Assembly (NCBI RefSeq): GCF_964026445.1 | Contig: NZ_OZ032150.1 | Span: forward strand, 620,001 to 684,000 | Length of the DNA stretch: 64,000 bases | Source: Rickettsia endosymbiont of Cantharis rufa | GTDB taxonomy: Bacteria; Pseudomonadota; Alphaproteobacteria; Rickettsiales; Rickettsiaceae | Direction: 5' to 3' | Shown here: positions 1-8,875 of the stretch, in pieces | How positions within the stretch are numbered: position 1 is the first letter of the stretch | How the letters are laid out: each line of letters starts with the position of its first letter | Notes under the pieces: generated by a model | What the model saw: the letters and a program-made list of their open reading frames with translations, nothing else | Databases searched by the model: none | What the model was told of the DNA's origin: nothing | Position numbers and translations under genes: made by a program

Positions 1-596
1 TCAAGACCATACGTATCTCTACCCAGTATTACTGTTTTCATATTGTCATAAAGCACTTCTTTTGGTACTCCGCCAAAATATTCAAATGCACGCTTATGGC
101 ATTCTATTAACGTTACAAGCTTCTCATTAGTAACAAATTCCACATAACTTGCTCGACTATATCCTAATGTAGCTACAAAAGCTGATAAAGTGTTCTTGCC
201 TTTACGAAATTCAATCCAATCAACTTGCATCTGTTTACCGGATGCAGTCTCGAATCTTACCATATCCTCCTGCTTAGCTGCTGGCTTTATGCTTTTTAAA
301 TAATCTCTGAGTTGGGTCATCTTGCCCGTGTAACCCATCTCCTTTATCTCTTGAAACAATACAGTGCCGGGTAGCGATATAGGATAGGCTGATTTTATTC
401 TTTCGCTCAAGTACTCCTTATACGGGGCTAGCTTTGTTATCAACTTCCTCCCATCCTTATATTTAGGGCTACCATCATATTTTAAATATTTACGTACTGT
501 ATTTACTGAAACACTTACTTCTCTTGATATACTTCTTAGGCTTGTGTCTTGTTTATTTAATATTTTTATTTCCATTATTTGCTCCAGTATTATCAT
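1..596 (-). CDS. istA: IS21-family transposase IstA, partial
   Basis: This is the N-terminal ~198 residues of an IS21-type transposase; the frame is open to the window edge. The N-terminus has a helix-turn-helix (SLRSISREVSVSVNTVRKYL, about residues 18-37). The start of the integrase core follows, with the first catalytic Asp in MQVDWIEFRKG (about residue 125) and a second Asp in VLYDNMKTV (about residue 185). The start could be 596 or the in-frame ATG at 575; the family often has a short leader before MEIK, so 596 is kept. No frameshift is seen in the visible part. Confidence 0.85.
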   Translation of the reverse strand, partial: MIILEQIMEIKILNKQDTSLRSISREVSVSVNTVRKYLKYDGSPKYKDGRKLITKLAPYKEYLSERIKSAYPISLPGTVLFQEIKEMGYTGKMTQLRDYLKSIKPAAKQEDMVRFETASGKQMQVDWIEFRKGKNTLSAFVATLGYSRASYVEFVTNEKLVTLIECHKRAFEYFGGVPKEVLYDNMKTVILGRDTYGL

Positions 597-687
597 TATT
601 TTTTACCTCCTTACCCAGAAGATATTACTTTAATACTGTATCAATTTTTATCCATTGTGCTGTATCATTTTACTTCCGTTGCTAACA
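1..687 (-). mobile_element. IS21-family element, left end and istA part
   Basis: The terminus at 687 reads (minus strand) TGTTAGCAACGGAAGTAAAA, which resembles the TG-starting ends of IS21-family elements. Inside it are subterminal repeats of the form TGATACAG at about 650-670 and 625-645. The element continues past the left edge, so istB and the other end are not visible. It is inserted into the DDE region of an IS630-type transposase, so it is the younger of the two elements. Confidence 0.8.
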
Positions 688-1116
688 CTAGGAGCACTAC
701 GGACAAAACAGCTCTCATCGGTAAATACGATCACTTTCTCTTCCGCTTTATACTTTTTGATCTTATGCTGAAATTCTAGCCTCTCTTCTTCTTTTGCCTT
801 CGGATGTCTTAAAGCTTTTTTTATACGTAATATTTAACTTATTTAATGCTTTATGTATCCCTGATTTACTAACTCCTAACCGCTCAGCCCTTTCATATTG
901 GTATGCATCACTATATTGCTCTACGCCTACCTTCAATCTATCAAGCGGTATTTTTGTTGAATCTTTATTTCTACTTCTTAAGGGCGATATTCTTTTTGTC
1001 CATACAAATACTCTATTCTTTCCTATTCCAAAACGTTTTGATATTGATGCAAAACTCATCTTCTTTTTTTTCTTGATTGCTGAAACTTTCTTTCTAAAGT
1101 CTACTGAATATGTTAT
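688..1116 (-). pseudogene. IS630-family transposase, start lost, frameshifted and truncated
   Basis: Reading from 1116, the protein runs TYSVDFRKKVSAIKKKKKMS and then a helix-turn-helix region, as in the first part of IS630-type transposases. The codon where ATG is expected (1114-1116) is ATA. At a run of seven A's near 830-840 the frame moves by one base. The continuation reads ALRHPKAKEEERLEFQHKIK and then VIVFTDESCFVRS, which contains the first catalytic Asp of the DDE triad. The gene then stops abruptly at the IS21 end (687), so the remaining catalytic part is missing or lies beyond the IS21 element. IS630 members can use frameshifting, but the lost start and truncation argue for a dead copy. 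Confidence 0.8.
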
Positions 1117-1164
1117 TACAATGATTTATTTTAATTACTCCATCTTATTGTAACTGCTTTATAG

Positions 1165-1308
1165 AGGTTTGGTTATATAATAATAATTGATGGTGATGGA
1201 TATAAAAAAGAAGCCTTGAAATGGCTCAAAGATCAAGTTGGTAGTAATTCAATAGAAGTTTTTAGTATATCTGAATTTACATCTTGGGTAAATAAAAAGA
1301 AAATATAA
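1165..1308 (+). pseudogene. 3' fragment of an unidentified gene
   Basis: An open frame of 47 codons encodes IIIDGDGYKKEALKWLKDQV, then a helix-strand segment ending in SWVNKKKI. It has no start codon, and an in-frame TAG sits directly upstream at 1162. It looks like the surviving C-terminus of a longer gene whose front was lost where the IS630-type element sits. The DGDG...WL pattern is reminiscent of the C-terminal part of some restriction-endonuclease-like proteins, but this is a weak impression and no function is assigned. Confidence 0.45.
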
Positions 1309-1351
1309 GTTATACAAGTATATAATTCCCAAAACTAATTATACAAATATT

Positions 1352-1726
1352 ATGACCGATAAAAACTTAAATAAAGCAACCTCTTATCATATGGCTATGC
1401 TTAATAAAAATTATGATGGAATGGCCTCGTATATACATACTAATGTTCATTTTATAGGCCCATTAGCGATTATGGACGGCAAAGCATCAGTAGTTGAAGA
1501 TGCTAAAAACTTTTCGATGTTCTTTAAGAATCTTACAATTTGTGAAAAATTTCATAATGAGGATAAGGTTATGTTGGTATTGGAGTTTGATTGTCCTGGG
1601 CCTATAGGTATTTTTAGAGAAGCTTCATTACTATCTTTTACCGACAATCTTATTTCTGGTATAGAATTATTTTATGATGCTCGTCCTTCTGCAAAGAAAA
1701 AAGATGAGATTTTTAATCAAAATTAG
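1352..1726 (+). CDS. Nuclear transport factor 2 / SnoaL-like small protein
   Basis: The 124-residue protein has the layout of the NTF2/SnoaL cone fold: an N-terminal helix (SYHMAMLNKNYDGMASYIH), then strands with VHFIGPLAIMDGKASVVEDA, and a C-terminal sheet ending with ISGIELFYDARP. Family members bind small molecules or act as isomerases and hydratases; no catalytic Asp/His pair can be assigned here. It has no signal peptide or membrane segment, so it is likely cytosolic. It stands alone downstream of IS debris and upstream of a small doubtful frame. Confidence 0.7.
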   Translation: MTDKNLNKATSYHMAMLNKNYDGMASYIHTNVHFIGPLAIMDGKASVVEDAKNFSMFFKNLTICEKFHNEDKVMLVLEFDCPGPIGIFREASLLSFTDNLISGIELFYDARPSAKKKDEIFNQN

Positions 1727-1768
1727 TTACGCTATAAATGATGGAAAATAAAAAGATTTAAGTTTTTT

Positions 1769-1954
1769 TTGCAATTGACCCTCTTGTATAACTTAGCTAA
1801 AAAGAGGGATTTGAAAGAAACGCAAGAGCATAAAACCATAGTGCATAAAGAAGTACACGAAGATTCGGCTATCTTCTCGGCGTACAAATTATATTTAGAA
1901 GCAAGCTGCACAAAAAGTCTACTTCAATTCCTAAAATCATTATTTAGTAAATAA
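1769..1954 (+). CDS. Small hypothetical protein, doubtful
   Basis: A 61-codon frame starts only at TTG; no ATG is available in frame. The product is Lys/Glu-rich in the middle (KKRDLKETQEHKTIVHKEVH) with a hydrophobic helix at the end. An ATGATG at 1738 in another frame, followed by A- and T-runs, would join this frame with one indel, so it may be the remnant of a slightly longer gene. No family is recognised. Confidence 0.3.
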   Translation: MQLTLLYNLAKKRDLKETQEHKTIVHKEVHEDSAIFSAYKLYLEASCTKSLLQFLKSLFSK

Positions 1955-2003
1955 GCTGCACTATTCATTTCATCTAGTCTTGAGATAGTGCATATATCCT
2001 ACT

Positions 2004-2882
2004 CTAACTTCTATTTAACAAATCCAACATAACCTTACCGATATCGGCAGGGGATCTAGTAATAGTCACACCGGCACTTTGTAGAGCTTCAAGCTTATCT
2101 TCAGCGCTTCCTTTTCCTCCGGCAATAATAGCTCCGGCATGTCCCATTCTTTTACCAGGAGGTGCTGTAATACCTGCTATAAAGCTAACAATAGGTTTTT
2201 TGATTTTTGATTGTTTGATAAAATCGGCTGCATCTTCTTCCGCATTACCACCAATTTCACCAATCATAATAATAGCTTTTGTATCATCATCTTTCAAAAA
2301 CATTTCAATACAATCAACAAAATTAGTCCCATTAACAGGATCGCCGCCAATACCGACGCATGTAGATTGCCCAAGCCCTACGGTTGTTGTCTGTGCTACT
2401 GCCTCATAAGTTAAAGTACCTGATCTTGAAACGACACCTATTGAGCCCTTTTTGTGAATATGCCCCGGCATTATACCGATTTTACATTCATCAGGAGTTA
2501 TAATTCCTGGACAATTAGGACCGATTAATCTAGTTCTAGAACCGACTAAAGCACGTTTTACTTTCACCATATCAAGTACCGGAATTCCTTCTGTAATACA
2601 TACTACTATTTCGATTTCGGCATCGATTGCTTCTAATATCGAATCAGCTGCAAAGGCAGGTGGAACATAAATAACACTAGCATTTGCACCGGTTTTTGCT
2701 TTTGCTTCATGTACGGTATTATAAATCGGTAAATCAAGATGAGTTCCACCACCTTTGCCCGGCGTAACACCACCAACCATTTTAGTGCCATAAGCTATTG
2801 CTTGTTCAGAGTGGAAAGTTCCTTGTGAGCCTGTAAAACCCTGACAGATTACTTTTGTTTTTTTATTTATTAATATTGCCAT
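2004..2882 (-). CDS. sucD: Succinyl-CoA ligase, alpha subunit
   Basis: The 292-residue protein is the alpha subunit of succinyl-CoA synthetase in the TCA cycle (succinyl-CoA + NDP/ADP + Pi to succinate + CoA + NTP). The CoA-binding Rossmann domain lies at the N-terminus ([19 protein letters not shown]). The phosphorylated His is in RMGHAGAII near residue 247, followed by the family's [17 protein letters not shown]. The length is normal. It follows sucC on the same strand, but a palindromic element fills the spacer, so the two subunit genes are 178 bp apart instead of nearly abutting. Confidence 0.97.
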   Translation of the reverse strand: MAILINKKTKVICQGFTGSQGTFHSEQAIAYGTKMVGGVTPGKGGGTHLDLPIYNTVHEAKAKTGANASVIYVPPAFAADSILEAIDAEIEIVVCITEGIPVLDMVKVKRALVGSRTRLIGPNCPGIITPDECKIGIMPGHIHKKGSIGVVSRSGTLTYEAVAQTTTVGLGQSTCVGIGGDPVNGTNFVDCIEMFLKDDDTKAIIMIGEIGGNAEEDAADFIKQSKIKKPIVSFIAGITAPPGKRMGHAGAIIAGGKGSAEDKLEALQSAGVTITRSPADIGKVMLDLLNRS

Positions 2883-2940
2883 GTATAATAATTTATTTTA
2901 ATAGATTGCGTTTTTTATTTTGTGTGTGTGACGTCATTTT

Positions 2941-3050
2941 ATGTCATTCCCGCGAAAGCGGGAATCTAGTAATAAACAGTAAGTTTTTAAAATTAAAAGC
3001 TCGATTTATTTCGCTTTTTTTCTGGATCCCCGCTTTCGCGGGAATGACAT
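2941..3050. repeat. Rickettsia palindromic element (type A) between sucC and sucD
   Basis: The arms ATGTCATTCCCGCGAAAGCG and its near-complement at 3031-3050 flank a centre containing AAAATTAAAAGCTCGATTTA. The same architecture recurs at more than ten other places in the window. The element is in the spacer of the sucCD operon and so would be transcribed. Confidence 0.85.
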
Positions 3051-3060
3051 ACCGAAACCT

Positions 3061-4221
3061 CTACCTTATCGCCTCAACTATTTTATTTGCAGCATCTGCT
3101 AAATCATGTGCCGGTATTATTTCTAAACCTGAATTTGATAAAATCTCTTCGCCTTTTTCAACGTTAGTGCCGGCTAGACGAACCACTAACGGCACTTTTA
3201 TACCTATTTCTTTTGCAGCTGCAATAATCCCTTCTGCTATAATATCACAACGCATAATGCCGCCAAAAATATTAACTAAAATTCCTTTCACTTCTTTATC
3301 GGATAAAATTATTTTTAAAGCTTCTTTTACACGCTCACGATCAGCTCCTCCACCAACATCTAAGAAATTTGCAGGTGACGCACCGTAAAGCTTAATAATG
3401 TCCATAGTAGCCATGGCAAGACCGGCGCCGTTAACCATACAGCCGATATTACCATCCATTTTTACATAGCTAAGTCCTACATTTGCTGCTCTAGTTTCTA
3501 GAGGGTCTTCTTCATCGTGATCACGCATTGCCGTAATATTCGGGTGTTTAAATAAACCATTATCGTCAAAAGTGATTTTTGCGTCTAAAGCGAGTAGATC
3601 ACCGTCACTATTTACAATTAACGGGTTGATTTCAATTTGCGCTGCATCAGTTTCAATAAAAGTATGATAGACCGATCTTACTACTTCTTTCATCTGTTTA
3701 GCTTGGTTATCCTTAAAGCCTAACTCATAAGCTATGCCTCGCATATGAAAATCTTGTAAACCGGTTGCAGGATCAACAGAAAATTTAACAATTTTTTCCG
3801 GGGTTTTTTCTGCCACTTCTTCAATATCAACCCCTCCTTCAGTAGAAGTTATAAAAGTAATACGGCTATCTGATCTATCAAATACTATACTGAAATAATA
3901 TTCTTTTAAAATATCACAGCCCGATTCTATATAGAGACGGTTTACTTTCTGCCCCGCGGGTCCTGTTTGATGTGTTACTAAATTAATACCGAACATGTCA
4001 TGAGCAACTTTCTTGGCCTCTTCTTTACTCTTAACAACCTTAACACCGCCTGCTTTACCTCTGCCGCCGGCATGTATCTGTGCTTTAACCACATATACTT
4101 CCGTATTTAACTTATCTATGGTTTCGTTAATCTTTTCGGTTTTTGTAACAACGAGTCCAGTGGAAGTAGGCACACCGTATCTTCTTAAAATCTCTTTTGC
4201 TTGATATTCATGAATATTCAT
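3061..4221 (-). CDS. sucC: Succinyl-CoA ligase [ADP-forming], beta subunit
   Basis: The 386-residue protein starts [20 protein letters not shown], the standard start of SucC. An ATP-grasp domain fills the first ~240 residues ([23 protein letters not shown] near residue 200). The C-terminal CoA-ligase domain has [18 protein letters not shown] and [16 protein letters not shown]. It pairs with SucD to make the TCA-cycle enzyme. Length and motifs are complete. It is the first gene of the sucCD pair on the minus strand. Confidence 0.97.
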   Translation of the reverse strand: MNIHEYQAKEILRRYGVPTSTGLVVTKTEKINETIDKLNTEVYVVKAQIHAGGRGKAGGVKVVKSKEEAKKVAHDMFGINLVTHQTGPAGQKVNRLYIESGCDILKEYYFSIVFDRSDSRITFITSTEGGVDIEEVAEKTPEKIVKFSVDPATGLQDFHMRGIAYELGFKDNQAKQMKEVVRSVYHTFIETDAAQIEINPLIVNSDGDLLALDAKITFDDNGLFKHPNITAMRDHDEEDPLETRAANVGLSYVKMDGNIGCMVNGAGLAMATMDIIKLYGASPANFLDVGGGADRERVKEALKIILSDKEVKGILVNIFGGIMRCDIIAEGIIAAAKEIGIKVPLVVRLAGTNVEKGEEILSNSGLEIIPAHDLADAANKIVEAIR

Positions 4222-4262
4222 TTTAAATAATTTATTTAAATAATTAAAGCACAGTATAATAA

Positions 4263-4412
4263 TTAATCTTTAAGCTGTAAAGAAGAGAGTTTTTTATCTA
4301 AGCTAAGATTCCCTTCTATCACTGCTATAGCAATAGCTTTGTCTATATCGATTGGTTCATTTTTGTTCTTATGTTTACCTTTTTCAAAAAAATCTAAAAT
4401 ATTTTTACTCAT
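4263..4412 (-). CDS. Small hypothetical protein overlapping the cytochrome b561 gene
   Basis: A 49-codon frame ([20 protein letters not shown] and on to LSSLQLKD) starts inside the end of the upstream cytochrome b561 gene. The two share ATGAGTAA, an 8-base overlap typical of translational coupling. It is hydrophilic, with no membrane segment. The overlap and the clean termination argue for a real small gene, but no family is recognised. Confidence 0.5.
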   Translation of the reverse strand: MSKNILDFFEKGKHKNKNEPIDIDKAIAIAVIEGNLSLDKKLSSLQLKD

Positions 4413-4944
4413 TCCACATCCTCTTAAGTACGTTATCTTTTCTAATAAAGTGATGATAAAACGCAGCTAGTATATGCAAAATAATTAAGGCAGTAAATAA
4501 CAAAGCGGCTTCTTTATGGATTTTTTTAAAAATTTTGGCAAATTGTAAATCTTGAGCGAAAGAGTTTATAGTGAATAGACCGTAAAAATCAATATGATGA
4601 TTTGATAAAATAGTCATTAGAAAGCCGCTTATTGGCATTAATAACATTAAAAGATATAACAAATTTATATTAATTTGTGCAGCTTTTTTCTGCCAATTCG
4701 GTATATCAGCCGGTAGTAAAACATTAGCATTATAGAATTTCCATAAAAGCCTTATTATTACTAAAGATAAAACAACTATGCCGGTAGCTTCATGTAAGCC
4801 GTATAGCTGCCATTTTAGAGGTGGTTCTACGAAATTGTCCATTGAGAAACCGACAATGAGCATTACTATAACTATAATACTCATCGTCCAGTGGAAAAGT
4901 TTTGCGATTAAGCCGTAAGAATTTTCAGTATTTGTAAGTAGCAT
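4405..4944 (-). CDS. Cytochrome b561 family membrane protein
   Basis: The 179-residue protein has four hydrophobic segments: residues ~16-37, ~48-66, ~92-112 and ~142-163. Candidate haem-ligand histidines lie within or beside them (LFHWTMS, YGLHEATG, LHILAAFYHHF). This matches the bacterial cytochrome b561 (CybB-like) family, which carries electrons in the inner membrane, for example from ubiquinol to oxidants. A 49-codon frame overlaps its stop codon. Confidence 0.9.
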   Translation of the reverse strand: MLLTNTENSYGLIAKLFHWTMSIIVIVMLIVGFSMDNFVEPPLKWQLYGLHEATGIVVLSLVIIRLLWKFYNANVLLPADIPNWQKKAAQININLLYLLMLLMPISGFLMTILSNHHIDFYGLFTINSFAQDLQFAKIFKKIHKEAALLFTALIILHILAAFYHHFIRKDNVLKRMWNE

Positions 4945-4962
4945 AATGATACCTCAACTATG

Positions 4963-5033
4963 CATACCGCGACTTGATCGCGGCACCCATTCTTTTTTAA
5001 TTTTTCTAGATACCGCGATCAAGCCGCGGTATA
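4963..5033. repeat. Palindromic element (type Y)
   Basis: Arms ATACCGCGACTTGATCGCGG and ATACCGCGATCAAGCCGCGG enclose a T-rich centre. It lies between the cytochrome b561 gene start and the end of the S9 peptidase gene. It is related to the copies at 9337, 29151, 47174, 53659 and inside birA. Confidence 0.8.
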
Positions 5034-5044
5034 ACAGTTTCTTC

Positions 5045-7081
5045 TTAATTCCCAACTGCTGTATCTATAATCTTTTCTGCTTCCTTACCGGTAATTTTTT
5101 CGTTATCATTCAGAATAAGATTAGCATTTTTTAAATCATCTTCTATATGCTCGGCTCCTCCTTTTAAAATCTTAGCTAAAAATTGTTCGGCAAGAGCGTA
5201 ATAAGATATTCTGTTACCCGGTTTGGCAAAGCCGTGTCCTTCATCTTTGTAAAGGGCATAAACTACCGGTATATGGTTTGCTTTCAGGGCATTTACGATT
5301 TTGTCAGATTGGGCTTGCACCACTCTAACGTCATGGACTCCTTGTGCTATAAATAGAGGTTTTTTAATGTTATCTATAAAATTAATCGGTGATCTTTGTC
5401 TTAAAAATTCTTTTTCCTTTTCGGTATCCCAAGGTCCTATACGTGTTCTATATATACTTAATAATGGTGTCATGTAAGGAGCTTTAGATTGCACATGTGT
5501 TAATAAATCAGACATTCCTACAACGTCAACACCACAAGCAAACACGTCAGGCGTCATGGTAAGACCTACAAGCGTTGCATAACCTCCATAGCTTCCACCC
5601 ATAATACAAACTTTATCAGAATCAACTACATTATTCTTAATAGCCCAGTTAACACCGTCAATTAAGTCAGTGTGCATTCTACCAGCATATTCTAAATTAC
5701 CAGCATTTAGGAAATTTTTACCAAAGCCTGTAGAACCACGGTAATTAACAGTTAAAACTGCATAGCCACGGTTTGCAAGCCATTGATGTTCAGGATCATA
5801 TCCCCAGCTATCACGCACCCACGGACCGCCATGAACATTTAAGATTAGAGGTACTTTTCTATCTGGTATATTATCTTCATCAAGCTTTACATAATTTGGG
5901 AAAGTTATATAGCTAACTAAATCAAGGCCGTCACGTGACTTGATAATTACTGGTATCATCTTAGCAAGATTATATTTCTCAAGATCTTTACGGTTAGAAA
6001 ATAAAAATTCAGCTTTTTTATTTGCCTTATCATATTTATAAAATTTCACCGGTGCGTTATCAGCCATATAAGCAACAATCCAAGTTTTGTCGTCTAACGT
6101 CCTGCTGTTGATAATTAAATCACCACGATCAAGATCTTGCAGATATTTAATATCATCCTCAATATCTTTATCTAATATCTTGTATGAAACTCTATCATAA
6201 TCTATAGACACTGCTTGCGGAGTTTGTTTGGTAGGATGCACGGCAAATAAGCCAATATCGGCTTTTGAATCTTCAGCTAATATTTCTTCGCCGCCGGTAG
6301 CGAGTGTTATAGCCTTAAGGGCTGAAGTATTACGGTTACGCCCCTCAAGCATATAAAGAATTTCGCCGCTAGCATCAAAACCTAGTATAGAAGTATTGAA
6401 AGAATCTTCCATTGAGATTTTAGTATATAATTGCTGCTTACCGTCTTTTAATTCATAATATTCAACGGCTCCGTCTTTATCTAGTAAACTACCGAATCTT
6501 AAATTTAAATTTTCATCAGCTACGTAATCGGTAAATCTATCATTTTTATAAATCAGTTCTTTTTCTAAAGTACCCAGATTTAATTTATAAATATCAAAAT
6601 ATTCAGGATTACGTTCATTTAAATATATTAATATCTCATTTGGCTTTTTATAACTCACTCCGGCTATACCGGCTTTAACGCCTCTTTCGGGAGTAAGTAA
6701 CTTTGTCTCCTTCGTTTCTATATTATAACTATAGATTCGGTCATTTTCATCACCATTAAAATCTTGACTATATAAAATATTTTTATTGTTGTAAGCCTTA
6801 GCGTAAGACCTAATACCGCGACCTTTATCATAAGTTATGGCTTGTGCTTTACTAATATCATCGCTTGGAGCTAACCAAATATTTAGGACACCATCTTTGG
6901 GTGCGATATATAGAATATATTTACCGTCGTGGGTTAGAGAAACTCTAGCTTTATCAGGATTGCCGAATAAAACTTTTCTTGGGATTATATGATTGTTATC
7001 TGTTATCGTTTGCTTTTGAAACATAAAAATACCGACACTTATTATTAATATAGTGCCTATAATATAGAAAAATTTTGTCAT
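5045..7081 (-). CDS. Prolyl oligopeptidase family (S9) serine peptidase
   Basis: The 678-residue protein starts with a hydrophobic anchor (KFFYIIGTILIISVGIFMF, residues ~3-21), so it is probably membrane-tethered on the periplasmic side. Residues ~40-400 form a beta-propeller-like region. The C-terminal alpha/beta-hydrolase domain has VHGGPW, the nucleophile GGSYGGYAT, the Asp in QGVHDVRV and the His in KDEGHGFAKPGN, so the triad is complete. The ATG at 7081 is preferred: the 16 codons of an upstream in-frame extension (to 7129) read into a repeat (MAARNDGLNN). Likely role: peptide scavenging or turnover. Confidence 0.9.
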   Translation of the reverse strand: MTKFFYIIGTILIISVGIFMFQKQTITDNNHIIPRKVLFGNPDKARVSLTHDGKYILYIAPKDGVLNIWLAPSDDISKAQAITYDKGRGIRSYAKAYNNKNILYSQDFNGDENDRIYSYNIETKETKLLTPERGVKAGIAGVSYKKPNEILIYLNERNPEYFDIYKLNLGTLEKELIYKNDRFTDYVADENLNLRFGSLLDKDGAVEYYELKDGKQQLYTKISMEDSFNTSILGFDASGEILYMLEGRNRNTSALKAITLATGGEEILAEDSKADIGLFAVHPTKQTPQAVSIDYDRVSYKILDKDIEDDIKYLQDLDRGDLIINSRTLDDKTWIVAYMADNAPVKFYKYDKANKKAEFLFSNRKDLEKYNLAKMIPVIIKSRDGLDLVSYITFPNYVKLDEDNIPDRKVPLILNVHGGPWVRDSWGYDPEHQWLANRGYAVLTVNYRGSTGFGKNFLNAGNLEYAGRMHTDLIDGVNWAIKNNVVDSDKVCIMGGSYGGYATLVGLTMTPDVFACGVDVVGMSDLLTHVQSKAPYMTPLLSIYRTRIGPWDTEKEKEFLRQRSPINFIDNIKKPLFIAQGVHDVRVVQAQSDKIVNALKANHIPVVYALYKDEGHGFAKPGNRISYYALAEQFLAKILKGGAEHIEDDLKNANLILNDNEKITGKEAEKIIDTAVGN

Positions 7082-7110
7082 TACTATATAACTTGTTAGG
7101 TTATTTAAGC

Positions 7111-7202
7111 CGTCATTGCGAGCAGCCATAGGCTTCGTGGCAATCTCGACAAATATCCTGAGATTACTTCGTTAATTACTTCGTAATTTTCTCGCAATGA
7201 TG
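7111..7202. repeat. Palindromic element (type W)
   Basis: Starts CGTCATTGCGAG and ends CTCGCAATGATG, with a central inverted AATTACTTCGTAATT. The same CGTCATTGCGAG start appears at 38831 and 60315 beside other elements. It sits immediately upstream of the S9 peptidase start. Confidence 0.7.
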
Positions 7203-7213
7203 TAGAATTTTAT

Positions 7214-7849
7214 CTACACTCTCTCAATATTACTTAAAAACCAATCTACTTCTCTGGTATTAGCATTACGTGTAAATGTCCATTCTTCTTTTAAGTATTC
7301 GATTTTGTCAACTACATTTTTACCTTGGAATAGTAATTTAATAAAAATATTATTGCCAAACATATAAATTTCTGAATATTTTGCATTTAAAGCCGATGAG
7401 TCAAAAAAATCACCGTAAGATTGTGTTATTTTTTCAAATTCTTCCAAATATCTTTTATCTATCAACTCAGATAATTCTTGAGTATCCTTTTTATAAGCAG
7501 CTTCTATAATCATTTGAAAAGCAGTTTTAGCATTATTTATAAATTTAACCGGATCAAATGAATAAAGGCGTTTATGTACCTGTTCCATTCCGTCTACAAC
7601 CGCAGTTATATTTTGCTCTACTATTATATCTTTAAAAGCTTTAATATCTTGGGCTGTTGGGAAATTTTTTTCTTTTTTATTAGATTTAACTGCGCTCTGA
7701 GTTACGTCTTTAATAACTGGTTCGCCAAAATAAGATTTTTGCTTTGTCTGTTCCTCTTCTGAGGTAGAACCAAGAGTCGTAATTAATTTGTTAATAATAA
7801 AAAAGGCAATAGCGGCAAAAATTAATAGCTCGATTATTTGAGGAGACAT
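7214..7849 (-). CDS. Tim44 domain-containing protein
   Basis: The 211-residue protein has one N-terminal transmembrane helix (IIELLIFAAIAFFIINKLIT, residues 5-24), a polar linker, then a Tim44-like/calcium-transporter-type domain (residues ~60-211). That domain contains FDPVKFINNAKTAFQMIIEA and ends YLKEEWTFTRNANTREVDWF. Alphaproteobacterial Tim44-like proteins (TimA) are inner-membrane proteins related to the mitochondrial import motor subunit Tim44; their bacterial role is uncertain. The length is typical and the gene intact. Confidence 0.88.
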   Translation of the reverse strand: MSPQIIELLIFAAIAFFIINKLITTLGSTSEEEQTKQKSYFGEPVIKDVTQSAVKSNKKEKNFPTAQDIKAFKDIIVEQNITAVVDGMEQVHKRLYSFDPVKFINNAKTAFQMIIEAAYKKDTQELSELIDKRYLEEFEKITQSYGDFFDSSALNAKYSEIYMFGNNIFIKLLFQGKNVVDKIEYLKEEWTFTRNANTREVDWFLSNIERV

Positions 7850-8024
7850 TATTCTATTTATTTTTTATTAAAAGATGATTCCTATATATTAATATAAAAA
7901 AATAATCTTTTAAAGTTATTTAATAAAAATAAGAATTTATTTTTATTTGAGTTAAAATTAAAGTTTAAAAAATATTAAAAGATAACTAAAATATCTTGAT
8001 TATTTCAATTATTATGATATCCTC

Positions 8025-8177
8025 GTTTTGTAAATGATGTTTAAACTCCATCGTTGCAAAACATTTTATAGTCCTTAGTCCATTTATGCTAGAGGGCTGT
8101 TATACTAACACTTATTCATAAGTATTTTAATATAACGGATAATTATTGTTTTTAATGATTGAGTTTATCCCCTAGCA
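8025..8177. other. Structured intergenic region with nested inverted repeats
   Basis: The spacer between rbfA and the Tim44-like gene (7850-8315) has no credible reading frame. It holds an imperfect stem at 8025-8062 (GTTTTG...CAAAAC). A second, wider stem runs from TGCTAGAGGG (8087-8096) to CCCCTAGCA (8169-8177). The second stem encloses GTTATA/TATAAC (8099-8136) and the hairpin ACTTATTCATAAGT. It may be a degenerate palindromic element or a structured RNA; the sequence cannot decide. Confidence 0.45.
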
Positions 8178-8180
8178 CCT

Positions 8181-8302
8181 ATACTCGTTTAATTTGAAAA
8201 TTAGCACAAAGTCTAATAAGTTCTGCGGTACTCACGTATTAAGTAATGGCTTCCGTTCCTCGCCTTATAGACTACTACTCTTTTTCAAATTAAACTTCGT
8301 CT
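8181..8302. repeat. Palindromic element (type Z)
   Basis: Arms ATACTCGTTTAATTTG and CAAATTAAACTTCGTCTA surround a centre with CACGTATTAAGTA. Related copies lie at 10003, 18303, 21338 and 61770, and inside rnpB. Confidence 0.8.
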
Positions 8303-8315
8303 ACCTACCTAATAT

Positions 8316-8690
8316 TTAATTACTAGTACTAATATTTTTTAGTAACTCTTCTACTTTTGTAGCATTCTCGAACCCGTGATCGTAATGAAATCTTATATCA
8401 GGCGAGAATTTCATATTTATTTTATTAGTAATAAAATTTCTGATAGCATTTTTAGAATTATTTAAGGCATTCATAATTTCATCTATTGTTAGTTTAGTAT
8501 TAAAAGGCAAGAAATAACAATTAGCTATTTTTAGGTCGGTGGTAACTATAACTTTCGTAATAGTGAGAGGACAATCAAAAAGTCTGCTATCCAGCATTTT
8601 ACCACGCCTTAGAATTTCGATTAATGCTTCATTTATAATGCTTGCTAATTTTTGTTGTCTATGAGAATTTGCTTTAGTTAATTTTTTCAT
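8316..8690 (-). CDS. rbfA: 30S ribosome-binding factor A
   Basis: The 124-residue protein has the RbfA KH-like fold pattern: the N-terminal [15 protein letters not shown] helix, the strand [20 protein letters not shown], then a helix-strand ending [24 protein letters not shown], where the family has P-x-L-x-F-x-x-D. It binds the 30S subunit during late 16S rRNA maturation, and is linked to cold growth in other bacteria. It is intact and transcribed away from the YqaA-like gene upstream, with a repeated A/T-rich block between them. Confidence 0.93.
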   Translation of the reverse strand: MKKLTKANSHRQQKLASIINEALIEILRRGKMLDSRLFDCPLTITKVIVTTDLKIANCYFLPFNTKLTIDEIMNALNNSKNAIRNFITNKINMKFSPDIRFHYDHGFENATKVEELLKNISTSN

Positions 8691-8714
8691 AAGTTAAGAT
8701 ATATATAATTTTAG

Positions 8715-8875
8715 GTTTTGTAAACTTTTCTAAAAAGATTTAATTTTGGTTATTTTTTGCTACAAATTATAAGATTTTTTTTGAAATATGAATAACTATT
8801 TCTATAAAAATTTTATTAATTTTCACTAAAAAATACCTCAAAATAACAAATCAATTAGAAATGTTCACAAAACCT
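8715..8875. repeat. Dispersed repeat, copy 1 (YqaA-like gene end plus downstream spacer)
   Basis: About 160 bases here, including TCTAAAAAGATTTAATTTTG and TGCTACAAATTATAAGATTT, recur at 21115-21290 with few differences. The block covers the last codons of the YqaA-like gene and its 3' spacer. It is not one of the palindromic elements. Confidence 0.75.

Noticed and set aside
830..840. Programmed frameshifting in the IS630 transposase
   Set aside because: An A7 run sits at the shift, but the lost start codon and truncation make a dead copy the simpler reading.
794..1153. 119-codon plus-strand frame
   Set aside because: It is opposite the IS630-type transposase and low in complexity; the minus strand carries the recognisable protein.
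2855..3388. 177-codon plus-strand frame reading CHSRESGNLV and on
   Set aside because: It is the antisense of sucC plus translation of the palindromic element; such CHSRESGN peptides arise wherever the element is read.
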